A stretch of 54,580 nucleotides of DNA from Priapulus caudatus (taxonomy: Eukaryota > Priapulida > Priapulimorpha > Priapulimorphida > Priapulidae). Positions within the stretch are counted from its first letter, which is position 1; each line of letters opens with the position of its first letter. The notes beneath the pieces were generated by a model. That model was not told the origin of the DNA. It was given only the letters and a program-made list of their open reading frames with translations, and searched no databases. Below, one piece after another: positions 36,805 through 51,100 of the stretch. Location of the stretch: contig NW_014577603.1 of NCBI RefSeq assembly GCF_000485595.1, positions 72,525 through 127,104 of the forward strand, given 5' to 3'. A program made the translations under genes and the position numbers.

Positions 36805-39800
36805 ATGGAATGTGGAGATGGCTTATTAGGTAGGTTGTGTATATTGCGTAACACTATACCCCCGTACCTATATGTTGGATGTTCTGCAAAAGTTAGTGAT
36901 ATAACCTAAATGGATGAAAAAGTTATTGTTTTATGTTGGATTCGAATAGTTTTGCCGAGTTGACAGTGTTATGACATGTCAGGACCAATAAGCTGGAGTT
37001 GAAATCCCAAAATTAAAATGTATTTTGTATGTCAATTTTTTCCTATGCCGTAGAAATGTAAATTAATTAGTGTAAGCATATAAAAGCATTAACTATAGAA
37101 GCTAGGTTAAGTGCAATATTATAGCATGTATTTAATTGCTATCTTAAAAGTATATGAGCCACATTTTTAAGCATTGATTTTCATGGCTTATTTACTTGCC
37201 TTTTTCGATGTAAATGTTAGGTACATCGAATCCCATCCCGAATGCCTATAAGCCAGCTTATGTTGAGGCAGAATGGTATGACTGGTGGGAGAAGCAAGGA
37301 TTTTTCTCCCCCATGGTAAGGAGCTATTAATAGATGTATCGATTTAACAAACAAATGAAAAAATATAATACAAATTACAAATGTTGTCAGCTAATGGAAA
37401 ACCATACTTAGTACATCATCATGTATACCTTCTAACCACATCCCATATACTCCTTCTAACAATGCATAATAGCAAATTGTATGCAGGCAAAATATAACTT
37501 AAAAGAAAAATTATATAGAAATAAACAAATACACATAAAAAAAACTGCAAATACATCATTGATAATTAGGTGAAAATTAATCAACTGCTTGTATTGTAGT
37601 GTTATATATTTTAGTATTGCAGTGTTTTATTGTTTCAGAAAAGCAGTGATATTGGGACCACCGCATACACGATGATAATCCCACCGCCAAATGTCACGGG
37701 TACTCTACATCTGGGTCATGCGCTCACAAATGCTGTTCAAGATGCCTTAATCAGATGGCAGGTTTCATAGCATTTGCTCTGGCTATTGGTTTCTCTATTT
37801 ACGCCATATAATAGAAATTAGTATTTTATACTATCTAGGAAAAATACATTTATTACTCATCACACATCACAAATCCCATCCATTGTGATATTCAAACACT
37901 GAAATATCTCTACACACTAACCAGTCAATAATTTTTCATTGAAAATATTTTTCGGTCAAAATAATTGTTCAATAAATATCATTCATTATTTGGAGGTTGA
38001 TATTTATTCCATGGTCCGGCTCCTATTTTCTACAGAAAATAAGTGCTCGTCAGTGTTACCATGTGAATTTCGAATCACCTCTCCATATGTATAATTGTGG
38101 TAGTTTGTGGCATGTGCAGGCATAGGATGCAAGGGAACCAAACGCTGTGGTTACCTGGCTGTGACCACGCCGGCATAGCAACACAGGTTGTCGTGGAGAA
38201 GAAGCTGTCGCGAGAGCAGCGCGTGTCACGGCATGAACTCGGGAGAGACGCTTTCATCGAAGAAGTGTGGAAGTGGAAACACAGGTGGCATTCATAGTTA
38301 TTAGCATACAATATCATAGATAAAAAAGTCATCAGTAAAGTTATCATGAAAATTATTGTTTATATTAAAGTTACCATAACAGTATGATGTCAATAAGTGT
38401 CTATGATTATCCAAATATAAAAGCCAATTATTGCAATTGCTGTTAGTTTTGTATGATAGTGTGCGGAGTATCTGTATTATATGGTAAAGTGTGGAATGTC
38501 TTTGTTATATGATTGACTATGGAATATCTAATGACTCAATATTAGAGTGTGGAATATCTGTTGTATAGAACAGGGTATGGAATATCTGTAAAATACGATA
38601 GACTGCGGAATATCTATGCTATTGCAGTAAAGGTAACAGGATATATGAGCAGTTAAAGAGGCTTGGATCATCCCTCGACTGGCAGAGAGCCTACTTTACA
38701 ATGGATCAAGTAGGTAGCCTGTTATTGTAGTTGGATTTATGAAATGTAGGCAAGTAAAGACAAAAGGTGAGAGAATGATTACAAACACAAGAAGAGCAGA
38801 GAAGATTCCAGGGTTACATTGTTTTGAATTTGGTTTGATTTATTTTGAATAATATGAGTTATACTGACATTACTTAAAGAATTAAAACTGTAACTATTAA
38901 CAATACAAAACATCAACAGTTGAGATTATGGTAAATTATAAGACTGCCTAAAAGATGAGAGAAGTTTTACATCTACAGTGCATCTTTATGAAAACTTCTG
39001 TGGTTTATGAATTCGATATTATATTTATTGTAGAAGCTGTCTACAGCAGTGACAGAAGCCTTTGTCAGGCTTCATGATGAAGGTCTGATCTATCGCAAGA
39101 CTAGGCTAGTCAACTGGTCCTGTGCGCTAAAGTCTGCGATATCTGATATAGAGGTTTGTAAATGTATAAAATGCATCTTATACTTAAATTGATGACATTG
39201 TTTTTGTTGAAATACATGTTGTGACTATATCATTGTATTCCATTTTGCCATAAACGATGCTATGGTGTCTAGCGACAGACGTGTAATGTAGGTTTCATTT
39301 GCGCTCTGCTTGCAAAAGGCTCGATAGGAGTGCAATGTTTATGCTTCTAGGTGGACAATCGTATAGTAGAGGAGCCAACAACACTTGCTGTACCTGGGTA
39401 TGACAAGAAAGTAGAATTTGGAGTCTTGGACTCGTTTGCATATACTATCAAAGATACAGGTAACAATCCTGTAATGTAGGGTGCTGCTGTTGATTAGGGT
39501 TATAAGGGAATTTCTTTGAAGAACAATTTCTCTCTCATCATGAAGGCTTGAAAGTAAAGTCCCATACTTGGTACTGCCCCAGTCTGGTGTTGGAATTAGT
39601 TAAGAACATTTTCCCTGGTACACATATGTGCAGATGAAGAGGTGGTAGTGGCCACAACTCGACTAGAAACCATGCTCGGAGACACTGCTATCGCTGTCAA
39701 TCCAGATGATGACAGGTACCGCCATCTACAGGGCAAGCATGCTATACATCCGTTTTGTGATCGTCTTGTGCCTATCATCTGCGACTCTCACGTTGACAAG

Positions 39801-40195
39801 GCATTTGGTACAGGTAGGCCATAAACACTGTTATCAGTGACTACTTTATAATGAATTGATTTTTAGTTAGCCAAGGGAGTGAACTACAGATCAAAACTCT
39901 ATTTATTGGTTGGGAAGGAAATTCATACACTTACTTCTACACACATTGCTACTGTCCAAATAGTTTTTCTTAAACATTTTATAACATTATGAAACATTAT
40001 ATTCTAAAAGTTTATCATCTCATTCTCTCTCAGTTATAAGCGCAACCTCACTATAATATATTTGTAGTATGTCTACTATAACCTTGCAACCATGCCCTTC
40101 CATTCTTACTGACAAGACTTCATTGTGGTGACATGCTTGAGGTAATAATCTGATTTACACAGACGAGTAGTACCACCACACATCATGTGATTTCC

Positions 40196-40226
<31 letters not shown>

Positions 40227-40588
40227 TATGTAGAGCCCAGTGCATCTTGACAATTTCTGTCCATAGGAGCTGTAAAGATCACACCTGCACATGACTACAA
40301 TGACTATGAGATTGGGGAGAGACGTCGCTTGCAGACTGACACTGTTCTAAATGAAGACGGACATATTGCTCAGCACTGTGGAATGTTTGCCGTAAGTAGT
40401 TACTTATTACTTGTAGTGTTCTTTCATCTCTTCCTGTTTGACGGCTGTGAGTGATGATTGTGTAGTGCCATTAGACAGGTGTGAGTGTTCTATTATAGCA
40501 ACTTTCTCTATTGCAATGTAGTTGAATCTTGGATGGATTATATCTCTCTTCCTCAGGTTGCGGACTTTCTCTTTTTTTGTTCTCTTTC

Positions 40589-40658
<70 letters not shown>

Positions 40659-43600
40659 TATCTTCTCTCCCACTCTCTCTCCCTCACGCTTTTCCCTTTC
40701 TGTCTTGTTATGGCTCTTGTTTGTAGTCTTTAATTTGAACCTTTATTTTCAGATATTTATGCAATGTTTACCTGTGTGATTCAGTACACTGTATTGTTCC
40801 ACATACATGTTTTTTGGCTTGTCTAGAGACTTGTGGACTAATGCTGTATTTCCCCTCTATTGCAGGGCATGAGAAGGTTTGATGCAAGATCGGCAGTACG
40901 AGAGCAACTTAAGAAACAAGGGTTGTACAGAGGAAGTAAGAAACACTCCATGGTCCTACCTATTTGCAGGTATACCATCAATCATTGCTCCATGCATTAA
41001 GATATGTTTTCACGTAATAATTTCTCATGTGTGCATCAATTAAGCACATTTTCATGACTGTTTGTACTTTGCATCTTGATATCAGGGTGGCTATTTGATA
41101 ACATATATAGTTGCACCAGCTTGTGCAAAATATATCGTATTATTCACTCTGTGTTTTTATTAGCCGATCAGGTGATATAATAGAACCACTGCTCAAGCCT
41201 CAATGGTACATCAACTGCCAAGAGATGGCAGCACATGCAGTTGACGCTGTGAGGTCAGGAGAGCTGCACTTTGTTCCGTCCTACTATGAGAAGACATGGT
41301 TCGAGTGGTTGGGAAAAATTCGGTAAAACCCATTTAACGATACTGTTCAACAGTGCATGCAAACACGGCTGTATGCGTTCAATTATAGACTTGATCTTAT
41401 TGACAACGTGAGTGGTCAGGACCTTTCTTGTACATAGTCTAGTTAATTAGCTCAGAGTAAAGGTTTTTCATATCATGAAAGTATGACTGATCTATGCATT
41501 TATTATGTGTCTTTATAGGACGATATGGGCTAGTTTTGTTTTACTCTGCGTTCTAGCTAAAATGTTGATTAAAATACTTCACACGAGAGATAAAAATACA
41601 TTTTCTATCATGGAACTTATTAGCATCAGGCAGAATTGATATATCGTTCGATTTTATCAACTTCTTGCAGTGACTGGTGCATCTCAAGACAGCTGTGGTG
41701 GGGCCACCGCGTCCCGGCTTACCGTGTCCTCACCCCGACCTCACACAGAGAGGAGCTGTGGGTGAGCGGGAGGAGCGAGGAGGAGGCGAGAAGACGGGCA
41801 GCGAGAAAGACAGGGATGCCAGTCGAACACATCACACTGGAGCAGGACGAAGACGTGTTGGACACGTGGTTTTCCTCGGCTCTGCTCCCCTTCTCATCCC
41901 TTGGATGGCCGGATCAGGTGAGTCCAGCTCGTTCGGTCTAATAGGAATATCGACTCACATATGAAATGGTGTAATTCCGAAATCAATTGAAAATTATTAC
42001 TGACATGATGGTTTGGATAACCGATCTGTTGTTTTTGATGAAGTATTATCGAAAAGTGTGACAACAGATAAACAGGTGATGACAAATTAAAGACAGATCG
42101 GTTTTTAAAACTGTCATGACAGTAGTAATATTGGCTATATTTTACAATGAAATTATCTTATGTTATTATACAATGAAATTCAATGACTTTATTCCAAAAA
42201 TATCTATTTACATTTTCATCATTGTGTCACGGATAGAGTATTGACAGGCAGTCTACTGTACAAGTGATGTTGCAATGAATGATTGACTTTTATATTTTAA
42301 GACAAAGGACCTTCAGAGTTTCTACCCTCTGTCATTGATGGAGACAGGTCATGACATACTGTTCTTCTGGGTGGCAAGGATGGTCATGCTGGGCACCAAG
42401 CTAACGGGCCAGCTTCCCTTCAATGAGGTATATGTAGCAATGTCTTTGGTCACAGTTCATTAGTAAAGACACCTGCTAAAATTTGCATGTGAGGTGTTCA
42501 TTGCTTGGGACTTTACATATGACAAATATGATATAAGTACATGGCAGCAGCGTTCATATCGGTTCTTACCGTTTGTGTTCATTTAATAAAAAATAAAAAC
42601 TCAAATTTTCACAATTGTCCATGAATTGTATTACCTGCACTGAAGAAGATGATAGGGCAGCATTCCATAACCCAATGCTCTGACAGGCACAATTTTTATT
42701 GTCAAACTAGTATATATCATAGATCTATTTTTCAGTTTATACAGCTGTATATGTTCTTATGGATAATCTTTTCTACGTATTGCAAGATGTCCTAAGTGTT
42801 CCCTATATTAGCGGTATGGAACACCTATGCGGTAGTTCTGGAGGCATGTTTCACACGTTTACAGGTGCTCATGCATGGTCTAGTGTGTGATGCACAGGGG
42901 AGGAAAATGAGCAAGTCGTTAGGCAACATCATTGACCCCCTGGATGTCGTCAATGGCATCAGCCTTCAGGTAGGTATCTCAGTAATGATACATATGTGCA
43001 TTGAAATGCACTCTTGTGAATTGTAAGAAACCACTTTACCTTCCCTAGACAATTCAGAGGGTGCTGAAGAATACTCGCAATGACATGAAAAGATTTCATG
43101 GTTATACAGTGGGAGGTATATGAAGTGAAGTCTTTGTGCTATAAGGTGTCTGGTATGGTTTCATATCGTTTCCATACATGAGGCATGTAGTACTTCTTTA
43201 GTTATTTAGTAGTTTTCCCCTCTAAATCTTCACTCATACTTCCTTACTATGTTGTTGTGGCCAGGATCTGCACAGGCAGGTTGAACAGAGCAATCTGTCT
43301 AAGCAGGAAGTCGAGTTGGCCAAGAAGGGTCAGAAGCAGAATTTCCCAGCTGGCATTCCTGAATGTGGATCAGATGCCCTGAGATTCGCCCTATGTTCGC
43401 ACAACATTAAGTGTAAGTTCTCACTCACCTGATGTGTAAAAACTGAAGAATTTCCGTTCCTGCTGCCGTCTTACTTTGTTGTAACTGTGCATGTTTGGCT
43501 CCGTTGAAATGTTGTAGCAGAATACATCGCGATTTTTCAAGATACAAAATCGGACAATTGCATCGATGCTTTCAGCTGATTTTATCAACGTCGATGTCTC

Positions 43601-46600
43601 CCAGATCCACAGCTATCGCCTATTCTGCAACAAGATCTGGCAAGCTTTTCGTTTCATGCAGATGGCTGTGGGACCAGATGATATTATCATTCCTCACCCC
43701 TCGGTACAGTGTGTTATGATTGCAAAACAATTTCGAATGTGTAGTTATCAACCAGCAGCTCTTGTTGATTACATATGATATGCCTGGGAATAATGTCGTC
43801 AGGTTGTCATCAATGTCATCTTGATAATATTTCAAATGGTAATTTCAAGATATATCTAAAAATATTTACTGATAAGACAAAACTGTCAAATCAGCAAATA
43901 TTTTGCATTTGTCTAAAAATTAAATGTTTGTATACAAATGAAATGCTATTTGCATTGCTCTTTCAGGTATGCAGTCTTAGTAATGTCGATTGGTGGATAC
44001 TCAGCAGGCTCCATCTGCTGGTGAAAACTTGTAATGAAGCTTTCAAAGCCTATGAGATTCACCGTGCCACCAGGGCGCTCCACCAGTTCTGGTACGGGGA
44101 CTTCTGTGATGTCTATCTGGTATGTACTGGCACATTTCTTGAACTCAGCTAGTTGACTAACCAGATGGTTGCTCGGATGTAATGGAACAAAAGGGTGCAA
44201 AACAGTGTTGTGGTTGTGGTAGCTGTCCTGTTTTTATGTAATTTTCATTTATTTTGAGAAATCATTAAATGAACATTTTTATTGTGAAAAATTTACCCAG
44301 TTTCAGTTTTTGTACTCGATGATGGTGCAATAAACATATATAATTGAATTTTTTGACATCTAACTGTTTAGCCGCCAGCCTTGCTAAATGTTCACAGGAA
44401 CCTTTACATTGTACATGAAGTAGTGTAGTGTGTATAGTAATCTTTAGTAGTGCATGTGTTATCAGCCAACAGGAATGCATAATGATGAAAATAAAGCATC
44501 TATACTTTTCTATTATTCTAATAAAAATTAGTCTTTTGGTTTTGCCATCAGTCTGATTAAATGACGACAGTTGTCCCGTCCCGGTGTCACTAATCTTTCC
44601 CGTCGACAGGAATGCGTGAAGCCAGTGCTCTACAAGGAGTCGGCAGCGGAGGCATCATCGGATGAGGAGGCTGAGCATCGAGAAGCCATCCGGGCAGTGC
44701 GAAGTGTTCTGTGTCACTGTATAGACACGGGACTGCGAGCGATCGCACCGTTCATGCCCTACCTGGCGGAGGAGCTGTATCAGCGGCTGGCACCCTCTAT
44801 ACAGGACCCAGCAGCCAGTGTTTGCGTTGCGCCGTACCCACGTGTGGAGGAGGTGAGGGGAGGAGAAATTATACGATTATGACTCTACCTTAATATTAGT
44901 ACCACTGGTATTCGATAGTTTGCAAATGTAGTTCTTCTTGAGACGTAGCTCGTCTCTAGTAGTCTATTAATGGGTCCATGTATAATAGTTTTCGATTCAA
45001 TGTTTGCGTGTTGCAAGTTGCATATTGGATTTACAATGTTTTATTTTTTATTGTTTATCGTATGAAAATAAAGTGTTTTTTATTGCCTTTTCCATGTCCG
45101 TTTCAGTACGAATCATTTTCCAACAGCAGACTGGAGGAAGAGATGCAATTTGTGCTGGAGGTTGCCAAGCATGCGAGGGCTGTGCGGACGGAGTATAACC
45201 TGACAAAGACGAGAGCAGACTGTATGTATTCCTGCTATTTGCTGTGGCCATTGAGTCTCTTCAGTGTTTCAGGATTGATGCTGATAAATAATTAGCTATT
45301 ACATATAGCTAGTCCCCGAAGTTTTCCGCAAAGCGGATTTTCCGCGGAAATCGCGAAACGGGAGGAGAAAGCGGAAAAAACTCAGTCTTGAAAAAAGATG
45401 TAAAAATGAACGGACTAGGAGCCTAGGACACACTGTGCGATTTTCTACGCTGGCCGCTTGCGATCGATAAATACGGTGCCGGGTCGGGCGGGCGCGCGTC
45501 TCATGGCAGCGTAGCTGTACGTGAAACTCGTATGGCGTTCTAAATCTATTAGCTAGCGTATTCAAAACTATTCATGCATGGCGAATAGCAAATTTTATAT
45601 AAAATTTAGAATGGCAAAATTTAGAAAGCAGAAGAAAGCAGAATTTGAGATTTGTAAAGCAGAAGAAAGCAGAATTTGACATTTAGAAAGCAGAAAACTT
45701 GAGGCACTACATATAGCCAACACATTCACACGTGTGCATGTGCGTGCGTGTGCATTTATAAAAAATATAAAGTTCTAAAATTATGTGATGTATTATTAAT
45801 GACTTATATAATAGTATGTATATGTAGTATAATCATAAACCTCTCTTATCTGATATAAAATATACCATAGCACTGTCTTCAATAAGAATCTTACTATTGA
45901 TAATTATTCCTCACCACACTCTAGAGTTTTCCATTTAGGGCTGCTTAGTGTAAAGATGGCTCTTTGTTTTTAGTGTATGTGGAGGTTAGTGATTCTTCAC
46001 TACTGGGTGCTCTTCACTCAACATCTGCAAGAACAAGTGAGCAGCAGGCAGCAACATCATGGCTTCTGCCACTACAGACGCTTTCGTTCTCGAGATCGGT
46101 CACCCTCCTGACCGAAGCAACACGACCTAGTGGTTGTGTGCAGACCATCGTCAACAACAACTGCCAGATCTTTACAGCTCTGAAGGTGCGAACGTTTGAC
46201 GGGATTTTTAAATTATTCCAGAATTTGGATTGTGTACTTCATAAGCATCTGATTAGTCATGCTGGTACTTACGTGATCATTAATAAATTACAGGAGAGCG
46301 TTGAGCACAAGTCTGATATATCAAGGTACTGTCGTGTGGGTGCCGCCGATGCCTATCAGTCCTTATATCATTATTCATGCCTTATATTATCCTTATTCAT
46401 GCCTTATATCAGTCATTGGTGGGGAATAGAAATTCAAAATAATAAAGTGGCCCACCATTTCAAAGTTTTCATTCAGAATAAAAAAAGCAAAACTTCAAAA
46501 GGCTTCCACTGCGTATTACCTCTGATATCCACGATGCCTTTTTTTGATAGCTACCTTTACTATAGTAACCAACTGTCATAATCTGTTTTGCATTTGACAG

Positions 46601-47053
46601 GGATTAGTTGATGTCGATAAAGAGAGGGAGAGATATGATAAGAAGATATCGAAACTTTGTGCGGAGATCAACAAGACAACTAAGAGGCTAGTGGAGAAGA
46701 GGCTTTCAGAAGACCAGAGACTAAAACTATCAGACAAGGTAAGATGTGCCACCCATTCTGACTCGAATTGTTCATGGATACACTATAATAGAAATATAGA
46801 ATAGATCTATAGAGAAAAGTTCTGCTGACAATGGCATGGCAATGGTCTTCTGGGCACTTTATCAGAAACGGTTTATTCGTATTGTTAGACTTCGTCATGA
46901 GTTTTCTCAAGTGTTTCAATAGTACTAATTATTATCATAGAATTAGGATGTTTTTGACAATGGCCCTCTGTTATTTTTTGACAGAAATCGACTCTGGAGA
47001 CCAAGCTAGGGCATGTACATCGAGCAGTAGCCAACTTGGAAAGTATATCGTGA
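36805..47053 (+). CDS. VARS1: Valyl-tRNA synthetase
   Basis: Exons (phases all consistent): 36,805-36,829 (tentative first), 37,221-37,315, 37,639-37,757, 38,120-38,284, 38,628-38,709, 39,034-39,153, 39,351-39,459, 39,634-39,813, 40,267-40,391, 40,866-40,969, 41,164-41,322, 41,671-41,917, 42,302-42,427, 42,865-42,969, 43,265-43,412, 43,576-43,703, 43,967-44,119, 44,610-44,852, 45,107-45,221, 45,974-46,185, 46,601-46,738, 46,985-47,053; about 988 residues. It attaches valine to tRNA-Val. The class I signatures are HLGH (residues 64-67) and KMSKS (566-570). Others are [10 protein letters not shown], the editing-domain [10 protein letters not shown] and [19 protein letters not shown], and a C-terminal coiled coil. 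Sequence such as [18 protein letters not shown] is closer to the cytosolic than the mitochondrial human enzyme as I recall them. The roughly 290-residue N-terminal GST-like extension of vertebrate VARS1 is absent unless encoded by an unrecognised upstream exon; the start is the weakest point. Confidence 0.93.
38459..38620. repeat. Intronic minisatellite
   Basis: About five diverged units of 30-36 bp built on 'gtgtggaatatctgttgtat', directly before the acceptor of VARS exon 5. Confidence 0.7.
40197..40226. repeat. (ATT)n microsatellite
   Basis: About ten ATT units in a VARS intron. Confidence 0.9.
40577..40690. repeat. CT microsatellite
   Basis: Roughly 110 bp of TCTCTC with interruptions in a VARS intron. 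The long Leu/Ser frames over it are artefacts. Confidence 0.95.
45310..45707. mobile_element. 398-bp insertion with 10-bp flanking duplication
   Basis: The direct repeat TACATATAGC lies at 45,300-45,309 and 45,708-45,717. Between them is 398 bp of unrelated composition: a CG-containing left part ('ccgcaaagcggattttccgc' palindrome) and a right part with three tandem 'agaaagcagaatttga' units. No inverted ends are obvious. It may be a SINE-like or Mutator-type insertion in the VARS intron between 45,221 and 45,974. Confidence 0.5.
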
Positions 47054-48167
47054 CCACGTGGGGTTGCTAATCTTGCAATTTGTTGTTGTTATCATGTGTA
47101 TAATAGTTCATGATAGTACACGTAGTAATGGCATGTAAAATACTATACCAGTGTTCACAGAAAGCTCTTCAAAATACTGCAACGAATGACCCTAAGCAGA
47201 GTTGTATAGTAAATGCCGATTTTTTATGAGTATATATAAACACTACAAGATATCATTGGGTGCAACAAGTGAGAGAATTAGTCTCAGAATACCCCATTAC
47301 AAAGATAATACGCTTTCAATCTTTAGATTGCTTACAATTGTTCACAAAATACTAGTCAATATAATACTATTTTGCTTTGCAAATTAAAGTTTTTATGCGT
47401 TTACATGTTACAAGAATTGGTGATAAAAACACAGTCAGTCCTACACAAATCGTGCTTAGCTGCCCTCATCTGCTTAATCACAGTGACAGATAAAAACTAC
47501 TCATGGATGTATAGAATTGTTAAGAAAAAGAAACGGGTAAAAAGCTAATAAGAAAGTTGCATCGATATCTAAAGAGCATACTATTACTATTAAGAGGAGG
47601 TTTTAAGATAAACTATTTTCTAGACACATACTTTAAAAAAAAACACGCCATTAAACTACTACTAGTACTATGTTTGCATTATACTTGCCTGAGGAATAAA
47701 GACTACGGTTTTCTAAAGACTAAACTATTACCTCAAAGTACTACATTATCAGTCAATAATAATATACCTTACATGAACTAAATGATATGGGCCAGTGGAG
47801 CACTTCATGGACAGTTGGATGAGGAACTGGACATAGAAAACCCTGGTATTAAATATTAATTGAGAAAAAATTTGAGCGTAATACTCTCATAAAATGTACA
47901 CATTGTACCATCATTGAACTTGATGAAAAGTGATAGTAGCACCTCAGCACAGTATTGTCAAGGTTGTGAACATATTAGATAGCCTTGTTGTTGCCTATCT
48001 GGCAGGTACTCGAGAACGTTCACCTAGAAAGGTAAATAAAGTCAGTCCTGCCAAGAGTTCTTCCAACGACACGAAACTCGACTGTGAGGCGTGTGCCCTT
48101 GCGCATGCATTGGTGGCGCTACTGCTGCACGAACGTCGTTCAACGCGTGTAGGGGGCGCCGCACCGG
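47054..48167. other. No gene recognised between VARS and NTMT1
   Basis: AT-rich tail-to-tail interval holding the 3' ends of both genes. Open frames such as 47,557-47,781 have no recognisable content. Confidence 0.6.
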
Positions 48168-51100
48168 CTACTGCAGCGCAAACATGCGCACCTCGTAAAT
48201 CTCCTTCGGGAACCTCCGCTGCTTCTCCTCTTTGAGTATGCGCAGGCCGGCGCGGTGCATGCACTCCATGTAGGCGTCGCGCGGCCGAGTGAAGCTTGAG
48301 TCGTCGGCGTCGAACACCGACGCCGCGCTCGAACCCATGTTGTCCTTGACGACGATGATGCCGTGCTCGCGCAGCCCGGCGCGGCAGCGCTGCAAGAACG
48401 CGACGAGGTCCGCGTCAGTGAGGTGCCCCAGCACCCACTGGCACCAGATGACGTCGTACGAGCCCGGCTCGGGCGTGAACTCCTGCAGGCCCGTGCAGAT
48501 GAAGTTGCCGACTCGTTTCGCGGCGTCGCCCATGTAGACGGGCGCCTCGGCGAGAAACGCCGGGTTCACCTCGACCATGTCGACCGAGTCGAAGAACGGC
48601 ACGAGCAGCTGCTTGGTGATGCGTCCGATTCCGGCGCCGCAGTCAACGGCGCGGCTCCGCCCCACGCGACCTTTGTTACCCTGAAACACGTGGAAACAAC
48701 GCGGTGTGTGAATTAACGCGCGCTCGTCCACCTTATCGTGGCCCCCCCTTGTGCAGCCGTGGTGTGCGATCGATGTGGCTGCACTGCTCTACACGTGGAC
48801 AGGGGAACACACGTGGCTTCATGATTTGTTGACATTGCACCGGAGACGGTTCCCCGATGCAGTGAATCAGCAAAAAAACCCACGTAAACACACAGTCATG
48901 TAGAGTGCAGGACGCAAAGCGAAAACGACGATCGCGTCTACTCTGTCACCTACATTCTCATCTCCAGGAGTGAACAGGTAGAAGAAAAATACATGTACCC
49001 ACAGTTTTCCAACGAGTTGAAATCGATACATATGTGTAGACATATTGAGGCAAAATTAAAAACATGGGTCTTCCTGACTTAGTAAGCTCCACGTTCAGTG
49101 TTCCCGAATTTAAACGTAAAATGAGTAAAGGGAAACAATTTTGATAGGTCAACAGATGCACCAGCATGAGATTTTTTTACCAGCCTACACATACACGTGG
49201 AAAACTCTGGATACATACCAGTCGCTGCGCATCTCTAGAACTCGAAGAAGTGGCTTCCTTCTGTCTCCTGCATATCCTGCTCTGCTTCTCCTCCCATACT
49301 AGCCGTGCCCCTCATTAATGCCAGCAGCTCTTCCACATGATCATGACCAGGTGGTTCCTTGGGCAGTGTGTTTGAGATGGCATCGCCCAACACTGACGGC
49401 ATAGCAACCTCCTCTTCCCCTTCCTCATCACCATCAACAGGTGTGGCTTCGTCCCACAGCTCAGCTAGCCGCACACTGTAGGAATCCTTTGAATCGTCAC
49501 GGCGACCAAGCGACTCCAGCTCCCGCAACAGCTCGCACTCCGCTGGCTCCTCCATCTGTGGAAACGTCCCCTCTGATGCCATCGCGCACAGCTTCCCAGA
49601 TTCGTTTACGCGTACACCGCATCGGGGACAGGTCGTGTCGCCGGGCAACCAGGATTCGGCCTTCGCCACGTGTGCATTGCAGAGGTGGCATCGCTCGTTT
49701 GCGGCCGACGTGTGCACGAATTCGGCCAGTAGTAGCGAGGTGTCGACGTGGACAGTGTTAGTTAGCTCCTTCACGCACCCGCTCTCCATTAACTGCATCT
49801 CCACCAAGCAACACCATTCCCTGTACTCGTCAACGACGTCGTCAGTGAGCTGCGGATCGCCGAATCCCTCACGCAGCCGGCAAGTGACGTCCGCGTTCAC
49901 GTCCTCGGAAGTCGCGTACGTCTGATAGAACGCGTCGCCGTACAGCGAGTATTGCACGACCGAGAAACCGTCCTTAGAATAAGGGACAAGGCAAGCGCCG
50001 ATGATAGGTGCCTTTTCAAGCCGGTCTAGGACATTACGTTCAGTGAAGAACCCAGCTCGCTGAGCTCCGTGCGATCCGTCCGAGATGGGAGCGATCATCC
50101 AAGGCGGGAGTAAACTTTGAGGAGCTTCGCCGGGGACTGCTGTCATGTGGAACATAAACGGGGGAGCCGGGCTCTGGCCCCCTAGCAGGATGGCGTTATC
50201 ATCGTCGCTTTCAATGCCGCCGTGCCACGGAAGAACGTTGATGTACCGTGGCTGAGTGGCCAGCGAGTGCCCCCACTCAATCATCGGATATCCCGGGAAT
50301 CGCTCATCGACGACGAACAGACTGTGGTCGGTGGCGACGGCATGCGCAAAGAGTGCGAGGGGTTTCATCGCCCGCACGCGCTCGTGGTGCTGCAGATACG
50401 GCGTCGGCAGCACAAACAACGCTCCGCCGCCACCGCCGCGCGTTCTCGCATCGATCATCTCAACACCCGTCCTGTCCGCAAGCACGTACCGCTGAGGGTG
50501 TCCGCCGTACTCCACCTGCCACCAGATGTCGCTGCACGTAAAGCGCGGCTCGCGATCCCGACAAACGACGCCGCACCGACCCGCGTCCGCGTTCCAGCTC
50601 TTCAACGTTCCCGACGCGAGCGCAACGATGCAATCGCCTACGACGTATGGACTCGCCACTGCCGACAGGGGGCGCTCTTCACAAGCAAGATTCCAAACGT
50701 CTCCCACGAACGTCGGTAACACAGGAGCGCCCCCTACATCGTCGATGACCGGGATCATGGACACGGCCTCTCTGTGAAGCACGACGACATACCTGTGATC
50801 TTGGCATCGGCTACTCGCAATGCCGTGCAGTGGCCCAAGAGTTAGCGATGTCGTCGTCGTCGGACGTAACCGCTCGCCGTTGCCGTGAGTTACGCTAGTG
50901 ATGGACACCGCATCAAACAGCGGCCCCGAGAGGTAGACAAGTGCGCCTGAGGCGTCGGTGTCTGCGTGCGGGTGCAGGTAATCTATGCAGTTGCTGGCGT
51001 GGCGCCACCTGTCGAGTTCAGCGAGATACGGAGCAAGTTTGTCATTCTCGTCTTTGAGTTTGGTCAGCCAGCCTGGAACGCGTAAGTTCTTCACATCTTC

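Noticed and set aside
45004-45295. Continuous open frames running past VARS exon 19
   Set aside because: The frame continues through a gtatgt donor into intron; the family alignment requires splicing to 45,974.
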